A stretch of 64,000 nucleotides of DNA from DATHZQ01 sp965216945 (GTDB lineage Bacteria; Actinomycetota; Acidimicrobiia; Spongiisociales; UBA5794), in the NCBI GenBank assembly GCA_965216945.1, contig CBDCGU010000003.1:2976001-3040000 (forward strand). Reading direction: 5' to 3'. Each line of letters begins with the position of its first letter. Within the stretch, counting starts at the first letter, position 1. The notes beneath the pieces were generated by a model. It did no database searches. It worked only from the letters and a program-made list of their open reading frames with translations, and was not told where the DNA came from. Shown in pieces: positions 55,771-64,000 of this stretch. Made by a program: the position numbers and the translations under genes.

Positions 55771-57237
55771 ATGCAGCCAACCCCGCCAGCGGTGGACTAC
55801 AGCCGCAAGTGGCTCGTGATGATCGCGATCGCCATGGGCATCTTCCTCGGGACGATCGACGGCAGCATCGTCAACGCCGCGCTCCCGACATTGGCGGAGG
55901 AGCTCGACACGACCTTCTCGGCTGTGCAGTGGGTCGTGCTGGGCTATCTCCTTACGCTGGCGACCTTGACGCTCGGTATCGGGCGGCTCGGCGACATGGT
56001 CGGCAAGAAGCCGATCTACACGGCCGGATTCGCCCTCTTCACGGTTGGCTCGGTCTTGTGCGGGCTGGCGCCGTCCATCGGGTTTCTCATCGCATTTCGC
56101 CTCGTCCAGGGTGTTGGCGCCGCCATGATCTTCGCCCTTGGTTTTGCGATCCTCACCGAGGCATTTCCCCCTCAGGAGCGGGGCAAGGCGCTGGGAATCG
56201 GCGGCTCGATCGTGTCCGTGGGGATCGCTCTCGGCCCAGCGGTGGGGGGCCTCATCATCGATGCGCTGTCCTGGCGCTGGATATTCCTCGTGAACTTGCC
56301 GGTCGGCATCGTTGGGGTCTGGACGGCGCGGCAGTTCATCCCGGCCGTCGTGCCGCCCGGAGGTGAGCGATTCGATTTCAAGGGTGCGGCCGCCTTCTTC
56401 GTCCTGCTGCTGTCTGTCATGCTCGGCCTCACACTGGCCCAAGACATGGGCTTCAGCCATCCGGCCGTGGTCGCTCTGCTCGCCGTGTTCGTCGTGGGCG
56501 TGGTCGTGTTCATCGGAACCGAGAGGAGGGTTCCCCAGCCCATGCTGGACCTCTCGCTGTTCCGCAACCGGTTGCTGTCGGTGAATCTGATCACCGGCTG
56601 GCTGAGCTTCGTCGGTATCGCCGGGCTGCTCGTCCTCATGCCCTTCTACCTCCAGGACGTGCTCGGCTACGACGCCCGGACCATGGGCCAGCTGCTTGCC
56701 GTTGCATCGATCGCCCTGGGTGTCACCGCACCCCTCAGCGGGGCCCTGTCGGACAAGATCGGTCCCCGTCCCGTGCTGGTCCTGGGGCTTGCGGTGCTCG
56801 TGCTCGGGTACCTGGGTGCCGCAACTCTCGACCTGGGCACCAGCGGCCTCCGGTATGTGCTGGTGACACTGCCGATCGGCATTGGAATGGGGATCTTCCA
56901 ATCTCCGAACAACAGCGCCGTGATGGGGTCGGTACCCCCTGAACGGCTCGGCGTGACGTCGGGCATGCTGTCCATCACGCGCATCACCGGCCAGATCAGC
57001 GGTATCGCCATCCTGGCCACGGTGTGGTCGACGCGGGTGAGCGCCGCAGGCGGGGGCGGCGATCCGACGGAGGCGGCACGGGTGCACCAGGTCGCCGGCC
57101 TGCGCGACACGATGCTGGTGGTCGCCGGCCTGATGGCGCTTGCGCTGGCGCTTGCCGCTTACGGACTCGTTCACGAGGTTCGAGAACGGCGCAATGCGGT
57201 GCATACTCCGGCACCACCGCCGAGGGTCAGCAGGTAG
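55771..57237 (+). CDS. MFS transporter, DHA2 (EmrB/QacA) family
   Basis: A 488-aa exporter with 14 predicted helices. Family motifs include LGTIDGSIVNAALPTLAEEL (motif D1), LGIGRLGDMVGKKPIY (motif A), FRLVQGVGAAMIFALG (motif B), and GGSIVSVGIALGPAVGGLII (motif C of drug exporters). Members pump lipophilic drugs or cations with proton exchange. A TAGCCT hexamer lies 35 bp upstream. The transcript would run into a tandem array of terminator-like hairpins directly after the stop. Substrate unknown. Confidence 0.88.
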   Translation: MQPTPPAVDYSRKWLVMIAIAMGIFLGTIDGSIVNAALPTLAEELDTTFSAVQWVVLGYLLTLATLTLGIGRLGDMVGKKPIYTAGFALFTVGSVLCGLAPSIGFLIAFRLVQGVGAAMIFALGFAILTEAFPPQERGKALGIGGSIVSVGIALGPAVGGLIIDALSWRWIFLVNLPVGIVGVWTARQFIPAVVPPGGERFDFKGAAAFFVLLLSVMLGLTLAQDMGFSHPAVVALLAVFVVGVVVFIGTERRVPQPMLDLSLFRNRLLSVNLITGWLSFVGIAGLLVLMPFYLQDVLGYDARTMGQLLAVASIALGVTAPLSGALSDKIGPRPVLVLGLAVLVLGYLGAATLDLGTSGLRYVLVTLPIGIGMGIFQSPNNSAVMGSVPPERLGVTSGMLSITRITGQISGIAILATVWSTRVSAAGGGGDPTEAARVHQVAGLRDTMLVVAGLMALALALAAYGLVHEVRERRNAVHTPAPPPRVSR

Positions 57238-57242
57238 GCACC

Positions 57243-57560
57243 CGCCGCGCCGAGTCCAGCCGACCGAGTCCCCGCCTGTCGGCGGGGCCTGTGTTGTTTG
57301 GCTCATCGCAGTGTCGGCGGGGTCCCCAGCCCCAGCCGACCGAGTCCCCGCCTGTCGGCGGGGCCTGTGTTGTTTGGCTCTTCGCCTTGTGGCTCATCGC
57401 GGTGTCGGCCGGGGTCCCCAGCCCCAGCCGACCGAGTCCCCGCCTGTGGGCGGGCCTGTGTTGTTTGGCTCTTCGCCTTGTGGCTCATCGCGGTGTCGGC
57501 CGGGGTCCCCAGCCCCAGCCGACCGAGTCCCCGCCTGTGGGCGGGGCCTCTTTGTGTCTC
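57243..57560. repeat. four-copy tandem array of terminator-like hairpins
   Basis: The gap between the MFS gene and the next gene holds four copies of a core starting agccgaccgagtccccgcct at 57258, 57334, 57426 and 57517 (spacings 76, 92 and 91 bp). Each core has an inverted repeat CCCCGCC-TGTS-GGCGGGG followed by ctgtgttgtttgg, a GC-stem with T-rich tail on the plus strand. Copy 3 has lost one G in the stem. The longer spacing contains an added tcttcgccttgtggc. It lies between the convergent ends of two genes, so it probably grew from one bidirectional terminator by tandem duplication. Confidence 0.85.
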
Positions 57561-57962
57561 TCACTGGACGCGGAAACTCCAGCGCAACGAACCCGGATCG
57601 GGAAGGCCGCTGGTGCGCTCCCATGTGACCTCGATGGCGTGGAGGCCGGGTGCCCACTCCTCGAACGTCTTGCCGGGGCCGGGGATCCAGACGAACCGGC
57701 CCGTTTCCTCGATCACATCCAGTTCGTCGTCGGGAATCGGGACCCCGTCGACGACGAGATCGATGTCGTAGCCGACGTCGAGGTCGACGACGACCTGCGT
57801 CTGGCGCAGCACCGTCGCACCGTCGGTGGGGGAGTAGAGATCGACGGCGTCCGGCAGCCGGGGTGCGTCGCCGCTCGGCGCCAGCAACACCGCCAGCACG
57901 ACGATGGCGGCGAAGACGACACCGAGGATCGAGAGGATCACGCGGTAGCGAGTGGTGCTCAC
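57561..57962 (-). CDS. small membrane-anchored Ig-like domain protein
   Basis: A 133-aa protein: a membrane segment near the N terminus (YRVILSILGVVFAAIVVLAV), then a beta-sandwich (VDLYSPTDGATVLRQTQVVV; GLHAIEVTWERTSGL; RWSFRVQ) outside the membrane. The structure resembles Ig-like domains of the Big type. Function unknown. The GTG at 57962 is supported by TACCAT 7 nt upstream. The upstream extension is very Gly/Trp-rich and is not typical. It faces the MFS gene across the hairpin array. Confidence 0.65.
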   Translation of the reverse strand: MSTTRYRVILSILGVVFAAIVVLAVLLAPSGDAPRLPDAVDLYSPTDGATVLRQTQVVVDLDVGYDIDLVVDGVPIPDDELDVIEETGRFVWIPGPGKTFEEWAPGLHAIEVTWERTSGLPDPGSLRWSFRVQ

Positions 57963-57969
57963 CGCCGCG

Positions 57970-57975
57970 ATGGTA
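57970..57975 (-). promoter_or_regulatory. -10 hexamer TACCAT of the Ig-like gene
   Basis: TACCAT on the minus strand ends 7 nt before the GTG at 57962. Confidence 0.4.
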
Positions 57976-58165
57976 GAAACGATCGGGCCGATCGGATTCG
58001 CTGCGGACGTGAGCTGTGCGGGGGTCGGACTCGCCCCGACGCCCCAGAGGACCGGCACACGCCACGAGATCCCGCTCGCGCCTCCGCGTCGCCACCCCCA
58101 TCCCACCACGGCATATCGTCCCGCCGCCGCTCACACTGCGGGCCTGAATCCTTAGTCAATACAAC

Positions 58166-58171
58166 TAGCGT
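58166..58171 (+). promoter_or_regulatory. -10 hexamer TAGCGT of dapC
   Basis: TAGCGT ends 7 nt before the ATG at 58179. Confidence 0.45.
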
Positions 58172-58178
58172 TGGTGGG

Positions 58179-59317
58179 ATGCGGATCAACCCCGTGCTCG
58201 AGAAACTCGGTGCGCATCCCATCGCCACGGTGCACGAGCGGGCGCGAGCATTGCGCGACGCAGGCCGCCGAGTCATCGATTTCTCGATCGGCGATCCGCG
58301 GGAGCCCACCCCGGAATTCATCCCGGAGGCGCTCAAGGCCGCGGTGCCTCGAGTCTCGCAGTACCCCACCACTGCCGGTCTCGACACACTCCGCCGCGCC
58401 ATCGCCGCGTATCTCGGCAGGCGGTTCGACGTCGCCATCGACCCCGACACTCAGGTGATCCCGACGTCCGGCTCCAAGGAGGCGGTGTTCTCCACACCGT
58501 TGGCTTTCGTCGACCGGCACGCAGGAGACGTGGTCGTCTACGCCACGCCCGGCTACCCGATCTACGAGCGCGGCGCCCTCTTCGCCGGGGCTGCGGTGGC
58601 GCCGGTCGTACTGTCCGGCGACTTCGTGATGCGGCCCGAGGACATCACCGCTGCAGCTTGGGAGCGGGTGCGGATGTTGTGGACGTGCACGCCCCACAAC
58701 CCGACCGGATCGGTGACCGACCGCGGCACACTCGAGGCGTTCGTTGCCCGCACACGCTCCACCGGAGCCCTGTTCCTGTCCGACGAGTGCTACTCGGACG
58801 TGTACGACGAAGCCGCATATCCGGCGGGGCCGCCGTCGGCGCTCCAGGTCGCAGGGGAAGGGGCGGCAGGCGTGCTCGCTTATTACTCCTGCTCCAAGCG
58901 CTCCGGCATGACGGGATACCGTTCCGGCGCCATCGTCGGCGACGCCGAAGCGATAGCCGCACTCAAGAGGCTGCGCACCGCCACCGGGACGGCGTCGCCG
59001 GAATTCGTCCAGGCCGCCGCCATCGCCGCCTGGTCCGACGACGACCATGCCGCCGAGCGACGGGCGATCTTCTCCGCCAAGCGAGCGATCCTGCGACAGG
59101 CTTTCGACGAGTTGGGCTACGAGACCGTGGCCTCGGACGCCGGCCTCTACATGTGGATCAGGGTCGGAGACGATCTGGCAACAGCCGATCGGCTCCTTGC
59201 CGCCGGGGTCGTGGTCTCGCCGGGTAGGTTCTTCGGTGAGGGGGGCGAGGGCTATCTGCGTCTCGCACTGGTTCCCGGACTCGACGAATGTCAAGCAGCT
59301 GCAGAGGTGGTGACCGA

Positions 59318-59333
<16 letters not shown>
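58179..59333 (+). CDS. dapC: succinyldiaminopimelate transaminase (class I aminotransferase)
   Basis: A 384-aa fold-type I PLP enzyme. VIDFSIGDPREPTPEFIPEA begins the fold. Other motifs are TPGYPIYERGALFAGA, CTPHNPTGSVTDRG, LSDECYSDVYDE and PLP-binding Lys240 in YYSCSKRSGMTGYRSG, with the phosphate Arg later. It converts N-succinyl-2-amino-6-oxopimelate to N-succinyl-diaminopimelate with glutamate. The call rests on resemblance to actinobacterial DapC and on being directly followed by dapD and dapE. ATG at 58179 follows TAGCGT by 7 nt. Confidence 0.9.
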
Positions 59334-60132
<799 letters not shown>

Positions 60133-60136
<4 letters not shown>

Positions 60137-61209
60137 GTCGGCTCCACGCCACGCTCGCCGAGTTGGTCGACACGCCTTCGGTGACGGGCCAGGAAGGGCG
60201 TCTGTGCACCGCGCTCGCCGAGCGGCTCATGGCGACCTGGGGGCTCGACGCCACGCTCCGCATCGGCAACAGCTTGGTCGTCGGCGAGCGGACCGGCCGG
60301 CCGTTGATCACGCTCTACGGCCACATCGACACGGTGCCCGAGCAGGGAAACGGCGTTGCCCGCATCGAGGGCGACCGCATGTTCGGCCTCGGTACGACGG
60401 ACATGAAGGCAGGGCTGGCCGTCATGCTCCATCTGCTGGAGGATCCGTCGGTGCGCTCCGGGCCGTACGACGTCATCGGAGTGTTCTACGACAAGGAGGA
60501 GGGCCCGGCGGACGAGAACGGCCTCGAGGACGTGCTCGCCAAGGTGGGCTGGCTCACCAATGCCGACCTGGCTGTCGTCATGGAGCCGACCGACGTGAAG
60601 CTGGAGCTGGGCTGCAACGGGGCGATGAACGCCGATGTCGTGTTCACCGGCAAGGCGGCGCACAGTGCCCGGCCCTGGATGGGTGAGAACGCCATCACCA
60701 AGGCGGGGGCCTGGCTCCAAGCGCTCCACGAGCGCCAGCCCCAGCTCCATGTCCTGCACGGGCTCGAATATCGTGAGGTCTTCTCCGTGACGCGGGCCGA
60801 GGGTGGGATCGCCAACAACGTGCTGCCTTCCGAGTTCGTCATCAACCTCAACTACCGCTTTCCTCCGGCGTACTCGCTCGACGAGGCCGAGGTGCGACTG
60901 CGCGAGGTGGCGGCCGCCGCCGACGGCGTTCGGATCAAGGATCGAGCTCCGGTCGGCTCGATCCCGGAGGGCAATCCGCTGCTCACCCGGCTGGAGGCCC
61001 TGGTGGGTGGCGATATCGCGGCGAAGCAGGGTTGGACCGACGTCGCTCGATTGACGGCCCACGGCATCCCTGCGGTCAACTACGGGCCGGGCCAGCCGCT
61101 GCTCGCTCACCAGGCCGATGAGAGCGTGCCGCTGGCGAATGTCGATGTCGCCTACGACGTGATGCACCGTTTCCTCACCGCAGATGGGAGCGGAGACACC
61201 GACAACTAA
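60133..61209 (+). CDS. dapE: succinyl-diaminopimelate desuccinylase (M20 family)
   Basis: A 358-aa zinc hydrolase. Metal ligands lie in LYGHIDTVPEQG, GLGTTDMKAGLA and FYDKEEGPADEN, then VVMEPTDVKLELGCNG, and the dimerisation domain contains GKAAHSARPWMGENA. It removes succinate to yield LL-diaminopimelate, the precursor of lysine and of peptidoglycan cross-links. The ATG at 60133 overlaps the dapD stop (ATGA). A relation to other M20 peptidases cannot be excluded, but operon context makes DapE likely. Confidence 0.9.
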
Positions 61210-61212
61210 CCT
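61207..61212 (+). promoter_or_regulatory. -10 hexamer TAACCT of gatC
   Basis: TAACCT overlaps the TAA stop of dapE and ends 8 nt before the ATG of gatC at 61221. Confidence 0.4.
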
Positions 61213-61220
61213 CCCGCGCT

Positions 61221-61511
61221 ATGCCCGAGCACGTCGACATCGCCAAGGTGGCCAAGCTGGCCCGGCTCGCCCTCAGTGAGGAGCAGCTCGAGACCTATGG
61301 AGCCCAGCTCGATCAGATCCTCGGTCACGCCGAGCGCATTCAGGCCATGCCAACCGAAGATGTGCCACCGACGGCGCATCCGTATCCGATGACCAACGCC
61401 TTCCGACCCGATGAGGTGAGCCCTTCGCTCGATCGTGACGAGGTGCTGGCGGAGGCCCCCGACGCAGTCGACGGCTACTTCCGGGTGCCCCGCATCCTCG
61501 GAGAGCCGTGA
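61221..61511 (+). CDS. gatC: Asp/Glu-tRNA(Asn/Gln) amidotransferase subunit C
   Basis: A 96-aa helical subunit that wraps GatA and GatB together. It begins PEHVDIAKVAKLARLALSEE and contains HPYPMTNAFRPDEVSPSLDR and FRVPRILGEP, the family hallmark end. It starts the gatCAB operon. It overlaps the gatA start (GTGA). The enzyme forms Gln-tRNA(Gln) and Asn-tRNA(Asn) from misacylated tRNA. Confidence 0.93.
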   Translation: MPEHVDIAKVAKLARLALSEEQLETYGAQLDQILGHAERIQAMPTEDVPPTAHPYPMTNAFRPDEVSPSLDRDEVLAEAPDAVDGYFRVPRILGEP

Positions 61512-62992
61512 TGCCGGATCCGGCCGACCTGAGCATCGCCGCGGCGGCGGCTGCGATGCGACGGGGAGAAGTGAGCGCCGTCGAGTTGCTCGACGCCGTC
61601 GTACAACGGGCAGCCGTCACCGAAGCGCACCTGCACGGCTACCTCACCCTGGACAGGGAAGGGGCGGGGGCGGCAGCACGGAAGGCCGACGCAGAGCTCG
61701 GCGAAGGCATCGATCGGGGTCCGCTCCACGGGATCCCGATCGCGCTGAAGGACAACATGTGCACGCGGGGTGTGGAGACCACGGCGTCCTCCAAGATCCT
61801 CGCAGGCTATGTGCCTCCCTACGACGCCACCGTGGTGCGAAGGCTGCGCGAGGCCGGGGCGGTGATCACGGGTAAGACCAATCTCGACGAATTTGCCATG
61901 GGCTCGTCGACGGAGAACTCGGCCTACGGTCCCACCACGAATCCGTGGGACACGAGCCGGGTGCCGGGTGGGTCATCCGGTGGCGCCGCCGCCGTCGTCG
62001 CCGCCGGCTCGGCGTTCGGGGCATTGGGAAGCGACACCGGCGGATCCGTGCGGCAGCCGGCAGCCTTGTGCGGCATCGTCGGGGCCAAGCCGACGTACGG
62101 CCGGGTGAGCAGGTACGGGCTGATTGCGTTTGCCTCTTCGCTCGATCAGATCGGCCCGCTGACCAGAACCGTCGAAGACGCGGCGTTGCTGCTCGATGCG
62201 ATCGCCGGCTGGGATCCTCAGGACGCAACGAGCATCCGTGAGAACGCCGCCGAAGTGACGCCGGCGCTCGAAGGCGGTGTCGCCGGGCTGCGGATCGGGA
62301 TTGCCGCCGAGATGTCCGGGGACGGCATCGAGGCAGAGGTCGCCGCAGCCTTCCGCGGAACCGTCGATGCCCTTGCCGACGCCGGGGCGGAGATCGTCGA
62401 CGTCTCGCTGCCGACGGCGGTGGATGCGCTGTCCACGTACTACCTCATCGCCCCCGCAGAGTGCTCCGCCAACCTGGCGCGCTTCGACGGAGTTCGCTAC
62501 GGACTGCGCGTCGGCGGCGACACGACAGAGGAGATGATGGCGGCGAGCCGGGCCGAGGGGTTTGGTCCAGAGGTCACGCGCCGCATCCTGCTCGGTACGT
62601 ACGCGCTCAGTGCCGGCTACTACGACGCCTTCTACGGGCAGGCGCAGAAGGTGCGAACGCTGTTGAGGCGTGACTTCGCCGCCGCCTACCGGCAAGTCGA
62701 CGTCCTCGTCTCACCCACCAGCCCGACGACGGCTTTCAGCCTGGGAGAGAAGACGGCCGACCCGCTGGCCATGTACTTCTCCGACGTCTTCACCTTGCCG
62801 ATCAACCTGACGGGTGACCCGGGCATCTCGCTGCCGGTGGGCCTCGACGAAGCCGGACTGCCGATCGGATTTCAGGTGATGGCGCCGGCCCTCGGCGAGA
62901 ACGTCATGTTTCGCGTCGCCGCCGAGATCGAGCGTCTTGCGAGGTTCGACCACCGACCGGCGTTGGCGACGTCGGAGGTGACACTGCCGTGA
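61508..62992 (+). CDS. gatA: Asp/Glu-tRNA(Asn/Gln) amidotransferase subunit A
   Basis: A 494-aa amidase signature subunit that releases ammonia from glutamine. The triad is Lys81 (GIPIALKDNMC), Ser157 in RVPGGSSGGAAAVVAAG, and Ser180 in LGSDTGGSVRQPAALCG. The rest matches GatA (SRYGLIAFASSLDQIGPLTR, LGTYALSAGYYDAFYGQAQK). GTG at 61508 overlaps the gatC stop, with an ATG just after it at 61511 as the alternative. Its stop overlaps the gatB start (GTGA). Confidence 0.95.
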   Translation: MMPDPADLSIAAAAAAMRRGEVSAVELLDAVVQRAAVTEAHLHGYLTLDREGAGAAARKADAELGEGIDRGPLHGIPIALKDNMCTRGVETTASSKILAGYVPPYDATVVRRLREAGAVITGKTNLDEFAMGSSTENSAYGPTTNPWDTSRVPGGSSGGAAAVVAAGSAFGALGSDTGGSVRQPAALCGIVGAKPTYGRVSRYGLIAFASSLDQIGPLTRTVEDAALLLDAIAGWDPQDATSIRENAAEVTPALEGGVAGLRIGIAAEMSGDGIEAEVAAAFRGTVDALADAGAEIVDVSLPTAVDALSTYYLIAPAECSANLARFDGVRYGLRVGGDTTEEMMAASRAEGFGPEVTRRILLGTYALSAGYYDAFYGQAQKVRTLLRRDFAAAYRQVDVLVSPTSPTTAFSLGEKTADPLAMYFSDVFTLPINLTGDPGISLPVGLDEAGLPIGFQVMAPALGENVMFRVAAEIERLARFDHRPALATSEVTLP

Positions 62993-64000
62993 CGACGTAC
63001 GAGCCCGTGATCGGTATCGAGACTCACGTGGAACTGCGGACACGGTCCAAGATGTTCTGTGGCTGCGCCGTGGAGTTCGGGGCCCCACCCAACACGAGAG
63101 TGTGTCCGGTGTGCCTCGGGCTTCCCGGAGCCCTTCCCGTGCCGAACGCCGAGGCCATCGAGAGCATTCTCCGCATCGGCGCCGCCCTCGGCTGCACGCT
63201 GGTGGAGCGTTCCTTGTTCCACCGGAAGAACTACTTCTACCCGGATCTGCCGAAGAACTACCAGATCTCCCAATATGACGTGCCGCTGTGTGTGGATGGC
63301 CACCTCGACGTGACCGTCGACGGCGACACCGTGCGTGTCGGCATCACCCGCGTCCACATGGAAGAGGACACCGGCAAGAGCTTGCACGCAAGCGAGGGCG
63401 GCCGGATCCACGATGCCGAACACTCGCTCCTGGACTTCAACAGAGCCGGCGTCCCGCTGGTCGAGATCGTCACGGAACCCGACATTCGCTCCCCGGAGCA
63501 GGCCCGTGCCTACGCCGCGGAGTTGCAGCGCATCGTCCGCAGCTTGGGTGTCTCCGACGCTCGCCTCGAAGAGGGGTCGATGCGCTTCGATGCGAACGTG
63601 TCGATCCGGCCAACCGGCGAGGCCGCGTTCGGGACGCGGGCCGAGGTGAAGAACATGAATTCGATGCGCTCGCTGCAGCGGGCGGTGGCGTTCGAGATCG
63701 ATCGCCAGGTCGAACTCGTCTCGGCCGGAGGGGCCGTCGTCCAAGAGACGCGTCATTGGAACGAGGGTGCCGGGGCAACGTCTTCGATGCGTTCCAAGGA
63801 GGAGTCGGAGGACTACCGCTATTTCCAGGAGCCGGATCTGGTGCCGCTCGAGGTGGACGAGTCATGGCAGCGGCGAGTGCAGGCCTCGCTGCCCGAATTG
63901 CCGGCGGTGCGCCGGGAGCGCTATCGAGCCGCCGGGGTGGATGCTGCTACCGCGGCCTCGCTCGTCGACGACGCCGACCTCGGTGCGCTCTTCGACGAGG
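62989..64000 (+). CDS. gatB: Asp/Glu-tRNA(Asn/Gln) amidotransferase subunit B (cut by window end)
   Basis: The first 337 codons of GatB are open to the window edge with no stop. The start TTYEPVIGIETHVELRTRSK and the zinc-site cysteines in MFCGCAVEFGAPPNTRVCPV are clear, then GLPGALPVPN, YPDLPKNYQISQYD, SLLDFNRAGVPLVEIVTEPD and FDANVSIRPTG. It is the kinase/tRNA-binding subunit that activates the Glu or Asp end of the misacylated tRNA. GTG at 62989 overlaps the gatA stop (GTGA). The C-terminal helical and YqeY parts lie beyond the window. Confidence 0.95.
   Translation, partial: MTTYEPVIGIETHVELRTRSKMFCGCAVEFGAPPNTRVCPVCLGLPGALPVPNAEAIESILRIGAALGCTLVERSLFHRKNYFYPDLPKNYQISQYDVPLCVDGHLDVTVDGDTVRVGITRVHMEEDTGKSLHASEGGRIHDAEHSLLDFNRAGVPLVEIVTEPDIRSPEQARAYAAELQRIVRSLGVSDARLEEGSMRFDANVSIRPTGEAAFGTRAEVKNMNSMRSLQRAVAFEIDRQVELVSAGGAVVQETRHWNEGAGATSSMRSKEESEDYRYFQEPDLVPLEVDESWQRRVQASLPELPAVRRERYRAAGVDAATAASLVDDADLGALFDE

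Noticed and set aside
57243..57560. Tandem repeats as a CRISPR array
   Set aside because: Units are few, unequal in spacing, lack unique spacers of uniform length and contain a terminator-like hairpin. No cas gene is present.
57024..58178. Upstream extension of the dapC frame through the hairpin array
   Set aside because: It runs through the tandem repeats and the antisense Ig-like gene. dapC starts at 58179, where the fold and a TAGCGT hexamer agree.

Overview
The window is GC-rich with dense, short-spaced genes. It looks like a chromosomal segment of an actinobacterium, most likely of the Acidimicrobiia type. This placement is inferred from gene content: a nickel superoxide dismutase with a maturation protease, a ppk-mutT1 pair, PAC2 and DUF3048 proteins, many lipoproteins with Thr-rich spacers, a MurA with Asp in place of the active-site Cys, and GatCAB. 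No rRNA or tRNA gene, phage, insertion sequence or CRISPR array was recognised. The DNA is mostly housekeeping with one clear accessory metabolic island.

Layout. 0-6.5 kb: surface polysaccharide export (ABC permease and ATPase), two glycosyltransferases, a secreted PGRP-type amidase with FG-GAP repeats, and a DUF402 protein. 6.5-12.3 kb: an intergenic array of six hairpins, a two-subunit 2-oxoacid:ferredoxin oxidoreductase (korAB), an amidase and a DUF3048 lipoprotein. 12.3-17 kb: GNAT, AlkD-like glycosylase, methyltransferase, divergent sodX/sodN and murJ. 17-26.3 kb: a four-gene run encoding two ABC-2 exporters, small membrane proteins, an ABHD18-like hydrolase, a TIR-domain protein, a DMT transporter and an HTH regulator.

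26.4-31.9 kb: a bacterial microcompartment (BMC) operon. It encodes an RpiB-like isomerase, a DeoC-like aldolase and an acylating-type aldehyde dehydrogenase, each with an N-terminal amphipathic helix that looks like an encapsulation peptide. The shell set is two tandem-domain BMC-T, one BMC-H and three BMC-P proteins. The gene set matches the sugar-phosphate-utilising (SPU) class of BMCs, whose chemistry is unresolved. A divergent HTH/coiled-coil gene shares a 54-bp intergenic region with it, centred on a perfect 14-bp palindrome. No phosphotransacylase or alcohol dehydrogenase is in the locus, and the RpiB-like enzyme has Asp where the catalytic Cys should be.

32-46 kb: small lipoproteins, pgl, hydrolase, mutT1-ppk, murA, a SpoIID-domain protein, a NifU-domain protein with a possible leader peptide, meaB, enoyl-CoA hydratase, SRPBCC, PAC2, flavin reductase, glutaredoxin and a membrane protein. 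46-57 kb: cysteine desulfurase and mnmA (tRNA thiolation), a membrane protein, ligA, a lipoprotein, a second TIR protein fused to a membrane segment and TPRs, a K+ channel with an odd selectivity filter, and an MFS exporter followed by a four-copy terminator-like tandem array. 57.5-64 kb: dapC-dapD-dapE (diaminopimelate branch of lysine synthesis) and gatC-gatA-gatB, the last cut by the window edge.

A recurrent feature is a TAnnnT hexamer (often TACACT) placed 6-10 nt before the start codon of more than twenty genes that begin transcription units. This suggests widespread leaderless transcription, and it was used here to settle several start codons.
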